Part shown: positions 1-10,982 of the stretch, piece by piece | Numbering within the stretch: the first letter of the stretch is position 1 | Layout: every line of letters starts with the position of its first letter | Notes under the pieces: generated by a model | What the model was told of the DNA's origin: nothing | Seen by the model: only the letters and a program-made list of their open reading frames with translations | Databases searched by the model: none | Source of the DNA: Zychaea mexicana | Taxonomy: Eukaryota > Mucoromycota > Mucoromycetes > Mucorales > Lichtheimiaceae | Length of the DNA stretch: 64,000 nucleotides | Assembly (NCBI RefSeq): GCF_025766255.1 | Contig: NW_026516665.1 | Coordinates: 372,001-436,000, forward strand | Direction of reading: 5' to 3' | Position numbers and translations under genes: made by a program

Positions 1-540
1 CTGGACGGTGCAGATCTGGTCATGCTTTCCGGCGAAACGGCCAAAGGCTCTTACCCAGTTGAGACGGTACGAACCATGGCGGCAACGTGTGAACTAGCTG
101 AAACCGTGATTTGCTACCCGCCGTTGTTCAATGAGCTCCGCACGCTTACTCCTTGGCCAACTGATACAACAGAGACAATCGCTTGCGCCGCAGTGTCTGC
201 TGCCGCAGAACAGAACGCTGGTGCTATTATTGTCCTCTCGAAATCGGGTCACACGGCTCGTTTGGCCGCAAAGTATCGTCCCTCGCAACCTATCATTGTC
301 GTCACGCGAAACGAGGAAACCGCTCGACAGGCCCACTTGAACCGCGGCGTGTTCCCCTTTATCCATTTGGAGCAGCCGCTTGACAATTGGCAGGATGATG
401 TCGAGTGCCGTATTCGATATGGTGTCAAGCATGGCAAAGCGGCCGGTTTGCTTCAATCAAACGAGTCAGTCATCGTTGTTCAAGGATGGAAGGGTGGTTT
501 GGGAAATACCAACACGATCCGCGTTCTGATCGCTCCTTAA
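1..540 (+). CDS. pyk: Pyruvate kinase, C-terminal part (5' truncated by window edge)
   Basis: The frame is open from base 1 and ends with TAA at 540. It begins inside the catalytic barrel with LDGADLVMLSGETAKGSYP, the conserved pyruvate kinase segment (GETAxGxYP), and continues through the C-domain: an SxSGxTARxxAKYRP stretch that binds the allosteric sugar phosphate in the family, then VTRNEETARQ, and the terminal VVQGWKGGLGNTNTIRVL. Pyruvate kinase makes pyruvate and ATP from phosphoenolpyruvate and ADP in the cytosol at the end of glycolysis. About 180 residues are visible of a usual ~500, so the start and N-terminal domains lie before the window. No intron is present in the visible part. 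The identification is secure; regulation cannot be judged because the promoter is outside the window. Confidence 0.95.
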   Translation: MDGADLVMLSGETAKGSYPVETVRTMAATCELAETVICYPPLFNELRTLTPWPTDTTETIACAAVSAAAEQNAGAIIVLSKSGHTARLAAKYRPSQPIIVVTRNEETARQAHLNRGVFPFIHLEQPLDNWQDDVECRIRYGVKHGKAAGLLQSNESVIVVQGWKGGLGNTNTIRVLIAP

Positions 541-3500
541 CTGTTGCAACCGTGGGCCACTGCCATTGACATTGTATTTATTTTTGTGACCTAATAACAT
601 ACACAACTTGTAACGATGTAGTTAATGCACTCTTTTTTCTATTAATAATTCATATACAAATACATGCAGCTTGAACTGGCGAGCATCACCCTGCATATGC
701 ATTTCTTCTTTGCTTTTTACCATTCTTGAGATTGTTTGAGATTTGTTGCCACAATCAGAAGCATGATGTATCTATAAAAAACACCACTGAACCTTCCTTG
801 ATTGCTTCTTCTCGAGGAGACTGTCAGAAACAACGGTGGATACATTCCCGCGAGTTCCAAGCAGACGACTATTGCTCCCGACGCTGGCAAAGTTGTATAT
901 TGTACTATTTGCGTGTTACTATGTGTCCAAGCATGGCAGCTTCTATTGATGCTCTGATCAAACTGATACATCAAACTGTGAATAGACGCACGAACGAATA
1001 ATTCGATATGGCGGGAACCAACTTATTGCCATATACGGAAAGCTGTTGACACTGTATACTGGCTCTACAAAGCGCCAGGTAATCTGACTGTACTAAACAT
1101 GCTCTTATCAAACAGGTATTTCACTTGCCAATGTAAGAACATATGCGGTTGTTGATGTAAAAGTGTACGGCATTTAGCTATGTAAAAGTGCTACGCCAGA
1201 GAGCAAGTCACCAAGAATCCCATACTCCGGCAAAACCCTCTGTATAACTTCATACATTTCCTGACTTCATATGACCCATTCTATATTTTAAACCTTCACA
1301 GCCAAGCCAATTCTTGAGAGTTACAATCTACAGTTGATCTACACACTCTCTTACTCAGTAGTACATGCTACGTACCATGGAGACCCGATTTTTTTAATAG
1401 AAGCTACGATCACCAATAATATGTCGTAAAAAAATCAAAACGCTGAGCGACTCAAACATTCTGTAGCACAAAATAGGGTTGCAAAGGTGAAAGGATAATC
1501 CATGATGTATAAAAGCTAGTTTGTCCGATGACGACATTGTATATCCAATGCAATGAACGCAGAAGATCATACACATTGATCTTTTTTCTTTGGGGGGGAG
1601 GGTGGAGTGCTCTGTGTATGGCTGCGCGCCACCACCTGTACTACAGTGTTATTTAGGTGATGAGTTTGCTGGCTGTTGTCGAGGGATACAAAATCCCAAA
1701 TTCGTTGTTATCGGCACTCTCGCGTGCGTTTTTGCCTTACATGCGCCATTTTCGCCTCACTCTGCTGAGCCATATATCATTTACCTATAGTAGCAGTAGT
1801 CGACTGCGACTATTATACTACTAACTGTTATTAATAGGGTTTCACACGAACGTGGGGCACGTCAAATTGTTTTGCGATGCTGCTGCACGCCCTGTTACGT
1901 AAAGTGGTACGGGTATAACAAAATAAATGACGGGAATAAGGAAAATAGTGCAGCAAATATTTGTACCAATCCTATAGCGGTAGTTACAAGGCTCGTTAGC
2001 GTTCATGTTGTGGACTTTTAAAACCATGATATCAGTGTACTTCGAGGGCTCACATCGAGAAACAATAGCTGAGCTTACAGTAAATATGATAGGGTTGCTT
2101 ATTTCTTTTAAAGAAGTCTTTATAGAATAAAGAGCAAAATACCTTTCTCTATCAATTTTTTTGCACCAGACGACTATACGTAAGTATATGTTGTCACTCT
2201 TCTGGCATTATGGCTTTCCATTATCAGTACATATAATATGAATCATACTGAGAAAGATCACGGTAAAACATCGCATTTCGTTTGTATCATAGCATATACT
2301 CGTTCGATATTATGGGAACGTCGCTTGAAATTTTCAATCGATAATACATCACACATGAGACATTTCACAAAGCATTTTCAATACGCGCGCGATACTGTAG
2401 CAACTTTGGGGCATTGACGTTTGCATTTAAAAGCTGGTGCCTTTGCCCATTAATACTGTACTCATCGTAAACATACTCAAGAGACTTTTTAATAAGCTAC
2501 TAATCATTCGTATATTGGAACCCTTTTTGCAAAAAAAAATATCTTTAAAATAATAACACGCACCTCTATCTAGTGCTATGCATAAATATCTTCATTCTTG
2601 CACACGTACAGTGGACCCCCTTTGATGTCAACCCCTTTAGTGTCGATCCCCGACAAGGTCAACGTTTTTCTGAGCACCTCACATTTTAGCAGAGATAAAA
2701 TGTCAACTTTTACGTAAGGTCAATGTCAACACCTTAGCCAGGATTGACTTCTTATCGAGGTCAACATATCCAATCAAAAAAGTTTATTTCGTTGAAAATA
2801 TTTTGTCAGGGACGACTCCGTTGCATACATACACTGTGTCGGGATGTGTTGGTTCAATATCTTTATCATCCGGTTTAACTTTGTGCCTGATTAGTCCACA
2901 CCCACCAAACGTCAATCCCCGTCAGCGTCGACACTTTCAGCTGAACTTGAGGGTTGACAATAGCGGGGGTCCACTGTAATAAGTCCATAATAAGAGGGCA
3001 TGATCCATATTTCAACACATGGCTAATGTGGTTATCCTGGAAAAATGGAAGCTCTCAACGAATGCACATGCTGCAAGACACGATTGCTGGTCACGTGGTA
3101 CTGTTGTTATTCTTGCCTTATTCTGCAAGAAGTACGAAAAGACATTCTTTTGTCAAGACTAAATCCGTAATAAATTCAAAAGGTTCTAGTGTACTTACAT
3201 TAGCACTACACAGGATTAGGTACTGCTGTTTCTACGTAGACAACGTATACTTTCTAACCCTGCTGCTATGCGACAGAGTGTGTGACAAAAAGAGAATACC
3301 CTTGGCATCCCAGCCCTAGTAGTAGCGAAACTAATTTGAAATCAACTTGAGCCGCATTACCTACTAATGCTGCCGTCAATTTTATCATAAGAAGTTGATC
3401 GCTACTGCTATTTCCTTTTGGCATACATACCTTTGATACGTAACTTGGTGCGTTATGTCCGATGGATCGGACTGGATCTACAAACCTTAACCTGCACGAT

Positions 3501-3753
3501 AAGGTATTTGGTTCGTTTTTCCTCCGAACATCGGCTTGCTGCAAAAGAGAGTTCAGTGTTGCAAAGCTACTGTACGACCGTAAAAAAAAATCATCTCGCT
3601 CTAAAAGAGCGGGCCCTTTTTAACACTCACGCAGAGAGCATACATATATATATATTTTCCATCAATAGGAAGAAAACCTCTTGTTTTTTTTCTTTCTCGT
3701 CTCTTTTTTTTTTTCTCCTTCTTCTTAATTACCACTCATAAATTTGCTTGGCC
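541..3753. other. Intergenic, 3.2 kb, AT-rich, holds one MITE
   Basis: No frame in this stretch shows a recognisable protein. The first ~150 bases are the presumed 3' UTR of the pyruvate kinase gene. The only structured element I see is the TA-flanked inverted-repeat element at 2609-2976. The last ~120 bases (3640-3753) are strongly pyrimidine-rich and form the leader of the downstream amidohydrolase gene. Confidence 0.6.
2609..2976. mobile_element. Pogo/Tigger-like MITE, 368 bp, TA target duplication
   Basis: The left end reads CAGTGGACCCCC at 2609-2620 and the right end reads GGGGGTCCACTG at 2965-2976, an exact 12-bp inverted terminus. The inversion extends imperfectly inward to a shared GTCAACCC. 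A TA dinucleotide flanks each end (2607-2608 and 2977-2978), the expected target-site duplication. There is no transposase frame inside, so it is non-autonomous. The CAGT start and TA duplication are typical of pogo-like Tc1/mariner elements; that family assignment is inference. Confidence 0.8.
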
Positions 3754-6110
3754 ATGGCACCCACGGACGACTACGCACCTTCAAGCTGCTTTGGTAACCT
3801 GTTCTCGGGTTTCACTAAAAAGAAACAGCCTGCTCGTCGATCCGTGCAAGCAGCGCGTACCGAGCACCATTCTGCTGCTCCGTCGTACTATCCCGCGACC
3901 TCGGAGAAACTGCCTGCTTACGATGAATGCGTGTCCAAGGTCCATACAGAAACTAGGATTATACGCAAAGAAGGGATAACATTGCTGACATGGAAAAAAA
4001 AAACTCTTATTAGGCATTTGAGCAACTGGATGTCAAGGTCGACAGTGAAACGGAGAACATTGTCGCTAACGCCATTGACAATGTTTCTGATGAGCTGCGC
4101 ACAATTAGTTTGGACGTATGTTACCCCAAAGTTTCAAGGAAAAAAAGGGAAAGGCTGGTTGGTGGAGTCGAGATAGTTTTCATATCCTTAAGAAATGTGA
4201 TTTTTTTGTGTATGGAAAATTAGCTCCATGAACATATGGAAACTGGCATGAAGGAGTTCCATGCACACAAACTTCTCACGGACTATCTCGAAGGCAAGGG
4301 CTTCACTGTGACCCGCCATGCTTATGGTATGGAGACTGCTTTCACGGCCGAGTACAGCAATGGTCCCGGCAAGCGCATTGCTTTCTGCTCAGAATACGAT
4401 GGTCTTCCTGGGTAAAAATTGATAATTTCAAATACGCGATCATCAATGTCATCATCAGCAAGCACCTCTCTCTAATTATCGTACAATATGATATACTGTG
4501 CCATATTCTAGTCTCGGCCAAGCATGCGGTCACAACCTTATTGCAATCAGTGGTCTTGCTGCCGCCATTGGTACCAAGGCTGTTCTGGACAGTGGAAAGG
4601 CCTCTGGTAAGGTCATCCTCTATGGAACACCCGCCGAAGGTACGTATCAATCATCCGATCCTTCTAAATCTGTGCCAGGAAGGCATATCTGATCTTATCC
4701 CCGTTTAGAGCTTTCTATTGGTAAAGTTATTCTTTGCAACAAGGGTGTCATCCAAGACAATGTTGATGTTGCATTGATGCTTCATCCTGCGTAAGTGTAA
4801 CCTTTTGTAGTATGGCTACACTGAGTTTAGATAGCTCACACACACACACACACATTGATATATTTGATATAGTGCTTATCACGCCGAGCGCGGTGCTATG
4901 ATTGCTGTCAACGACGTCCGTCTGGAGTTCTTTGGCAAAGCAAGCCATGCTTCGGGTAAGTGACTTTGTGCTTTCTCCTAGCAAATTGCTTCTATATCGA
5001 AAGAGAGTTTCTCTAATCAATGTTACATGAAACCTTTGGATAGCTGCACCATGGGAAGGTAAAATAAAACTCCGTTTTTTCGTGTTACCAAGGTCGGAAA
5101 GAAGAGGAAGAAATAAGCTAACATATGCAACAACTGATAGGCGTTAATGCACTGGATGCCATGGTTCAGGTTTGGAACGGTATCAGTATGATGCGCCAAC
5201 AGCTTTTGCCCACTGACAGGTAAAGTGGATTAAAGATGTGCTGTCGTATTTGCTGTAAGCTCCATCTTTAGTTATTATCTGACTCTATGCATTGCTCCTT
5301 TTTTGTTTGACTATGCAGAGTGCACGGTATCGTGACAGATGGTGGCAAAGCAGTAAGTGGATTCCTTTGGGTATACATAATACTTGTGTAATTGAATTCC
5401 TTCAAGTTTACTGACCAACGGATTACTTTTTAGCCTAATGTTATTCCGGACTATACATCGGCATTTTTCTTTGTCCGTACAACTAAATATCCTCAGATTG
5501 GCCGTCTGATGCACAAGATGGAAGAATGCTTCAAAGCAGCTGCGCTGGCGACAGGCTGTGAAGTCAAATGGACTTGGCGTGAGATTGGCGTTACCAAAGG
5601 CAAGCTATACCTGCGTCAAACGTAGAGTTCGAGGGTCATGTTGCTATAATTCGCCAACACATATAAATTTTTGTAGATGTCGTACCAAATGGACCCATGG
5701 CGGACGTGTACAAGCGTTACATGGAAAAGGAAGGCGGCATTCAGTTCCCTAGCCTTGCTGAACAATCAAACTTAGGTGGAGGCGGTACAGGTACTCTATC
5801 TATCTAATGGAGCAGCCAAAGTATCCACCGACGGACTATGACTAAAACGATCATTTTTTGTCTAGATTTCGGCAACATCAGCTATGAGGTCCCTAGTTTG
5901 CATCCCATGTTCGGTATCCACACAACTGCTGCCAATCATACTATCCAGTTCGTGGGTGCTGCAAAAACCGAGGTTGCACACAAAGATACCATCTTGGCTG
6001 CCAAGGCATTGACCGTCACTGCTTCGCGCGTCCTGAAGGATGAGGGCTTTTATCAGGCCATCAAGAAGGACTTTGAGAACAACGTTAAAAGCAACAACGG
6101 TGCCTTGTAG
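3754..6110 (+). CDS. Peptidase M20-family amidohydrolase (PM20D2-like)
   Basis: A zinc-dependent M20 amidohydrolase closest in pattern to the PM20D2 dipeptidase branch. The exons I can join run 3754-3939, 4014-4115, 4224-4411, 4512-4639, 4709 onward and so on to 6110. Visible landmarks are LHEHMETGMKEF, the metal-binding ACGHNLIA, YGTPAEE with the catalytic/metal Glu pair, HPAYHAERGAM, FFGKASHASAAPWEG in the dimerisation domain, and the terminal SLHPMFGIH with the last metal His. The ATG at 3754 was chosen (GCCATGG context). The N-terminal ~60 residues are a poorly conserved, basic and Ser/Tyr-rich extension. One coding exon is only 15 nt (5044-5058), and the intron 5600-5676 has a GC donor. 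The substrate is not readable from the sequence; PM20D2 enzymes cleave beta-alanyl or GABA dipeptides with basic residues. Confidence 0.9.
5044..5058 (+). other. 15-nt internal coding micro-exon
   Basis: Flanked by TAG at 5041-5043 and GT at 5059-5060. It supplies the residues A-A-P-W-E-G between GKASHAS and VNALDAMV. The joined reading matches the usual M20 pattern in which SHA is followed by xPWxGxNAxDA, and skipping it would delete five conserved residues. Confidence 0.8.
5600..5676 (+). other. GC-AG intron in the M20 gene
   Basis: The donor is AAAG followed by GCAAGC at 5600 and the acceptor is TTTTTGTAG ending at 5676. Removal joins GVTK to DVVPNGPMADVYKRYM in frame. No GT donor nearby keeps the frame, and the AG|GCAAG context is the consensus for GC-AG introns. 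Confidence 0.8.
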
Positions 6111-6554
6111 CGACCTTTTTCATTCGTTCTGCCCCCATTATTTGGAGAGCATTGGATATCTGTATTGTAACAAAATAATATATCATTTTTCGTGAAAGAA
6201 GAAGGCATATATGCTGCTGATTGCTGTCAAGAAGATGATATATCGACACAGAGCGATATAGTAAGTGTTTTTTAATCTGAATAAGTTCCACCTATCCGTC
6301 GGAAAGAATGACTGAGATTCCATTTTCGTGATACGGAAACAGTCTAAACCATATAGGGACACCTTCATGGCCCATGTCCTTTCCCCTTTCTTCCGTTAAA
6401 CAGAAAAACTTTGCTGCTTCTTTCTTTTTTTTTTTTTCATATATATAAGCAAACAACTACAACTGTAGACGCCGCTGGCCGCCGTTTCTTTTTCATTTCT
6501 ACATACCTTATATACATACATATACACACACAGAGCACAAGTGAGAAAGAAATC
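6111..6554. other. Intergenic between amidohydrolase and Ups2-like gene
   Basis: This is 444 bases with no coding signal. It contains the 3' end of the M20 gene and, from about 6390, a pyrimidine- and TATA-rich leader with a long T run at 6425-6440 ahead of the next start codon. Confidence 0.6.
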
Positions 6555-7293
6555 ATGAAGCTTTTCGAGACAGTTCACGACTACAACTACGAGTGGAGCC
6601 TTGTCTCTGCTGCCAATTGGCGCAAGTACCCTAATGAAAATGCAACACATGTAAAATGCGTCGACATTTTAAACCAGCACATCGATCCTGACACTGGCGT
6701 TCTGACTACAGAACGTCTCTTTACAGTCAAACAAAACGTACCGACCTTAATCCTCAAGGTACCGCTTTCTTTCTTTCTTTTGCCAATACTACCCCGCTTT
6801 ATCTCCTGGCGTCGATTTATAAATATTCACATGGCTTGTAATTCCTAATAGATTCTTGGCTCGGATACGACGCACTATGTCCGAGAAGTCTCCACCATCG
6901 ACCCACGAACAAAAACATTGACCATGTGCAGCGTAAACCTGACCATGTCCAACTTGCTGACCGTAGAAGAAACCATCCGTTATCAAGAGCATCCTGAGGA
7001 TCCCTTAAAGTGAGTCTTTGTTTCTGAGGCTTCTTTGTTAAAGTTTCATTTGCTTGCACATGGCGCACTAACAAAGAGGTAAACAATAGAACAAAGTTCA
7101 CGCAACAAGCAGCCATCTCTGCAGGTAGTCTGGTGTCACGATGGGGCAACCTACTCGAGGACTTTACGCTCAAGCGGTTCCAGCAGAACGCAGCAACGGG
7201 CCGTGAAGGCTTCTCCAAGGTCCTGGAGCGGTTTGTGGTGATGGCGGAAGCAGGGCAGCAGCAGCAGAAGGCGGTCCGTTCCGACAACGAAAA

Positions 7294-7330
<37 letters not shown>

Positions 7331-7333
7331 TAG
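6555..7333 (+). CDS. UPS2: PRELI/MSF1-domain phospholipid transfer protein, Ups2-like
   Basis: Three exons (6555-6758, 6852-7009, 7090-7333) give about 201 residues. The N-terminus MKLFETVHDYNYEWSLVSAA and then NWRKYPNE closely follows yeast Ups2 and animal Slowmo; further landmarks are VLTTERLFTVKQNVPT, HYVREVSTIDP, LTMCSVNLTMSNLL and the amphipathic LLEDFTLKRFQQNA. Ups2 proteins move phosphatidylserine across the mitochondrial intermembrane space together with the small partner Mdm35. The domain starts at the first residue, as in the family, with no presequence. The C-terminus ends in a Gln/Asn/Ser run encoded by AAC/AGC repeats, which is probably species-specific. The ATG at 6555 follows a TATA- and CA-rich leader. 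Assignment to Ups2 rather than Ups1 rests on the MKLF start and the NWRKYPNE motif. Confidence 0.9.
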
Positions 7334-8729
7334 AAAAGCACTATAACAAGCAACCCCCCCCCTCCTCCCAGCAAAAAAAAAAAAAAAAAATTATATACCA
7401 AAGGAGAGAAAGAGCGAAGCAGAAAGCCAAAAGAGCAGCCCTTGCTTTTCTTTTTATACATACGAGCACCAGCAACAGTCCTTTTTGGCATGTATACACA
7501 AAAACGCGCCCCTTTCTTTTATATTCTACAGCCACACACTGTGCATAGTGCTCCCCTCCTCATCACCATCCCACATACACACACGCCCATCAAGAGAGAC
7601 GCGCCCATCTTCTCTTTTCATACTTTGCACATATAGACCTTGTACAGAAAAAGTAAAAAAGTCGCTTTTCTTTTGCTAAACTCAAAGCATGACGTATGGT
7701 GTACAACGTACTAAGTAGTCGCAAAGAAGGCGTATCAGAGTTTGCAAAAGGGGGGGGAGGCTCCTTCTGCTATTAAACATTCTGTCCAGAAGTCCAAAAC
7801 CGGATGTTTCAGCGTCCATTCATCATATGTGGAGGCAACACATGCTCTTGTACTTGGCGGTGGCAGAGTGATCAATGTGCATGTTCCAATCACACACACA
7901 CACAAACTCTAGCATTCCCTCCCCCCCCCACAAACACTCCCCCCACCCTTCTTTTTTGCTTCTGCCGTCATACCATTTATGCAAACTGGGTTGTTAAGGG
8001 AACCCCTTGCTCCCTCTTTAAAGTGCGTTGCATTAATGTGTGTCTATGTTTGCAGCAGAAGAGTCGCCAAGACGAAACGGAAAGGGGATGACAAGAGAAA
8101 GAGTATAGGGGAGGAGGGGGGCTCCACATCTTAACAATCATGGTCGTCTTGAATGGACACACACACACACTTGAAACAAACGTACGTGTCAGCAACTATT
8201 ACCTGATGTGCTCTTGGCATGTATTGGTGGTGCTGCTAGTACACAAAGTAGCTAGTAGAGCACGCATCATGAAAGTACGGTCTTCCATATGGCTGCTGCT
8301 GCTGCTGCTGCTGGTGGTTGTTGTGGTGAATGAGTCATTCAATGTGAGTTGTTGTGCTGCTTTGCCGATCAACGCTGTGTTTGGAGACGACCATGGAAAA
8401 TAAAAAACATCACGCCGTCGGGTTGTACGTTTTAAGCAGCTCTGGTTGTCGTCGTAGTAGAGTTGCACAAGATACAGGGTGAAACAAAGCGACCCTATTT
8501 TTTTTCAACAGGCACTCTCTCTTGTCTTGGGGTATCCTTGTGGGTTTGCCCTATTTTGCGCCACTGCAGTCCCAAAAAGTTTGCAAGCAGAGACGACAAA
8601 TAAAGAAAAAGAGCCAAGAATGCGTGAACACTCGTTTCTCCTTTTCTTCTTCTTTTTGCTCTCACTTGCCTCTTTTTTACTCACTACTATCACCACTTCT
8701 ACACCCGCCTTTTTCCCCCAGATTCATCC
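7334..8729. other. Intergenic, 1.4 kb, homopolymer- and microsatellite-rich
   Basis: No credible gene. It has C and A runs after 7352, CA repeats around 7890-7905 and 8158-8171, a (CTG)n tract at about 8292-8314, and a pyrimidine-rich leader at 8630-8729 before the methyltransferase gene. The open frames here are low-complexity by-products of these runs. Confidence 0.6.
8292..8314. repeat. (CTG)n trinucleotide tract
   Basis: An uninterrupted GCT/CTG run of about seven units lies in otherwise non-coding DNA upstream of the methyltransferase gene. Confidence 0.8.
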
Positions 8730-10982
8730 ATGACACTGGTTGCAAATACTAATCCAGTAGCACGGGAAAAGAGCAAATCATGGTTATTCAACTGGCTTAC
8801 CCAATGGACGAGCAGTAGTAACAGTAACAGTAACAGCCGGCGTAGCAGTTGCTGTAGTTGCTCCAGCGAGCGGCGGCACTACGACAACACCAACACCACC
8901 AATGACCACGTTGACGAAATCATGATCGTTGAGCCCAACGACAAATTATCCATCTACCGTGTGGAAACAAACCACTCGTCATCCAACAGCACATTCGACA
9001 ACGATCCACTTGCATCCACAACTACCATCCATGAACAACAACAACAGCAACAGCAACTTTTACACCACCAACAAAAGCGCCACATTTCGTTCCCGCAGCA
9101 CCAACCGCACCGTTTCAACATCGCCTTGACAACCCCTTCGTCAGAGCGTCGGAACTCACAGCAGACAACAGCAAGTTCCGTCTTATCCGACGACCAGTTT
9201 TCCTCCGCATCATGCCACCGCAGAAACAGCAACGAGCGCTCCATACTGAGTGAGCTGTGGTCCAAAGCGCGGAAACATCACCCACATTACCCGCGTTTCC
9301 ACTGGCCACACAGACGACACCGTCGTCACCACCACCATCGTCATCACCATAGACACCGTCTCTATGACAACGAAGATCTAGCACATAGCGTTGGAGGCAC
9401 GCCTCCTCGTCTCTCACATGACGAATCAATAGCAAGCAGTAGTAGTGCTACTGCAGTGGCTGCATCTACCACGGCTGCAGCTGCCTACGAAGTACAGAAC
9501 ATGGCGTCAAGCTACCAAGACCAACATTTATTATTTTCCCCACAACCATCGCCGACGCAGCGTAAACGCCACTCGATCACATCACTCATATCAGCAGGCG
9601 ATCGCATCAGCTTGTCGTCACGACCCGCATCTATCTTCCGTTCTCAACCCGGGTCACCTGTTTTTGCGGCTCTCTTGAAGGACGGACAGCTGTACGACGA
9701 AGAAGATGGTGATGTGGACCCGTATTGGCTAGACGATCCACTACAACCCACACGACAGCAACAAGAACGATGGGTGGTCAAACCAGAGCTCGTACAGATA
9801 GCAATGGATGATGGGTAAGCTCCTTTCTGGGGTGGGTGGGTAGTGTTACAGCGACAGTGGCCGTGTGAAGAATGAATGAGTATAAAACGTATGAGAACAA
9901 TGGCTGGGGGAGAGAAATGAAGGCAACACAAAAAAAATTCATGCATGCGTTCCAAAAAAAAGACTTTTTTGTAGTCCGTTCGATATTTCGCCCTCAGCCG
10001 GTGCCTCAGAAAAACATGTTCTCCATGTTGGGTAAGCCGAGGGACGATGAAAAGAGAAAAAAAGGGGATCGAGTAAATAATGCGTTATGTGAACAGGACA
10101 AACAAACATTAGGACTAGTAGTAGTAACCACCATCTGACTGCTTTCATAGATGCGGAGACGGGGCGTGGGCTACAGAAGTTGCGCTGGAGTATCCAAGAT
10201 GGAGGGTCGTCGGCATGGACGATCGGCTAGGCGGCACTTGTCCTAACCGTCGTATGGTGCCTCGAAACTTTAAATTCATCCGCTGCTATGAGTCGCTGCT
10301 GGAAGGCCTGAAAAACATGCCTGACGATTCATTCGACCTGGTCCACTGCCGCTTCCTGCTCCTGTCATTTCCTGCGGACCAGTACCAGGAGCTTGTGCGG
10401 CAATGCTGGCGCGTCTGCAAGCCAGGGGGCTTTGTTGAGCTGCTAGAGATGGATATGCGTATTTATTATGACCGCCCCTTGGTGGGCAAGGTCACGCAAA
10501 CATTCAACTCGGAAGGTAGCAGTGGTTCTTTTTTTTTCTGTCGTTCTATTTACTTATCGAGTAGACTAAACACATCATCCTTCTTTTCTATTCTTTTTTT
10601 TTTTTTTACAATGAAACAAGTCATTCATGTGATCGAATCCAAGTCATTGGACCCGCGTCTCGCCAGACAGCTCAAGGACGTTTTCGGCAAATTGACCCGA
10701 CCCGATGACGACGTAGAGAAAAACTATCGCATTCTTTACCATGGCAATTATGCGTCCTTGCCACTAGGCATCTGGGGTGGTCGCATCGGGGTCATGTTTC
10801 GTGATGATTTGCGCGAGCTCTTTGAGCAGTTCCAGCCTGCGGTTGCTGCAAATAACCAGACGCAGACACGGACCGAACTTGAGTTGGAATCGGCATTCGA
10901 GACGATGGATGCTGAAATGGATCTACAACGAGCATTCATGAACCTTCACTTTGCATATGCCCAAAAGGTCGAGCGCGTGTAA
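8730..10982 (+). CDS. Class I SAM-dependent methyltransferase with long low-complexity N-terminus
   Basis: Four exons (8730-9814, 9975-10031, 10151-10515, 10621-10982) join in frame to about 620 residues. The methyltransferase core is in exons 2-4: motif I KHVLHVGCGDGAWATEV, then RVVGMDD with the acidic residue after strand 2, FDLVHCRFLLLSFP as motif IV, and WRVCKPGGFVELLEM as the post-IV motif. This layout matches the large family of Methyltransf_25/TAM-like enzymes expanded in Mucoromycota; the substrate is unknown. Exon 1 codes for about 360 residues rich in Ser, Asn, Gln, Arg and His, including an RRHRRHHHHRHHH tract and an Ala run, with no recognised domain. Motif I is split by an intron after the first Gly. 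The assignment of exon 1 to the same gene rests on frame continuity across a good GT-AG intron and would be settled by transcript data. Confidence 0.8.

Noticed and set aside
3748..3753. TTG start two codons upstream of the amidohydrolase ATG
   Set aside because: Eukaryotic gene with a good ATG in GCCATGG context at 3754; a TTG start is not needed.
7442..7679. Two overlapping 64-codon frames after the Ups2-like gene
   Set aside because: Low-complexity readings of C/A/T-rich 3' UTR-like DNA with no conserved features.
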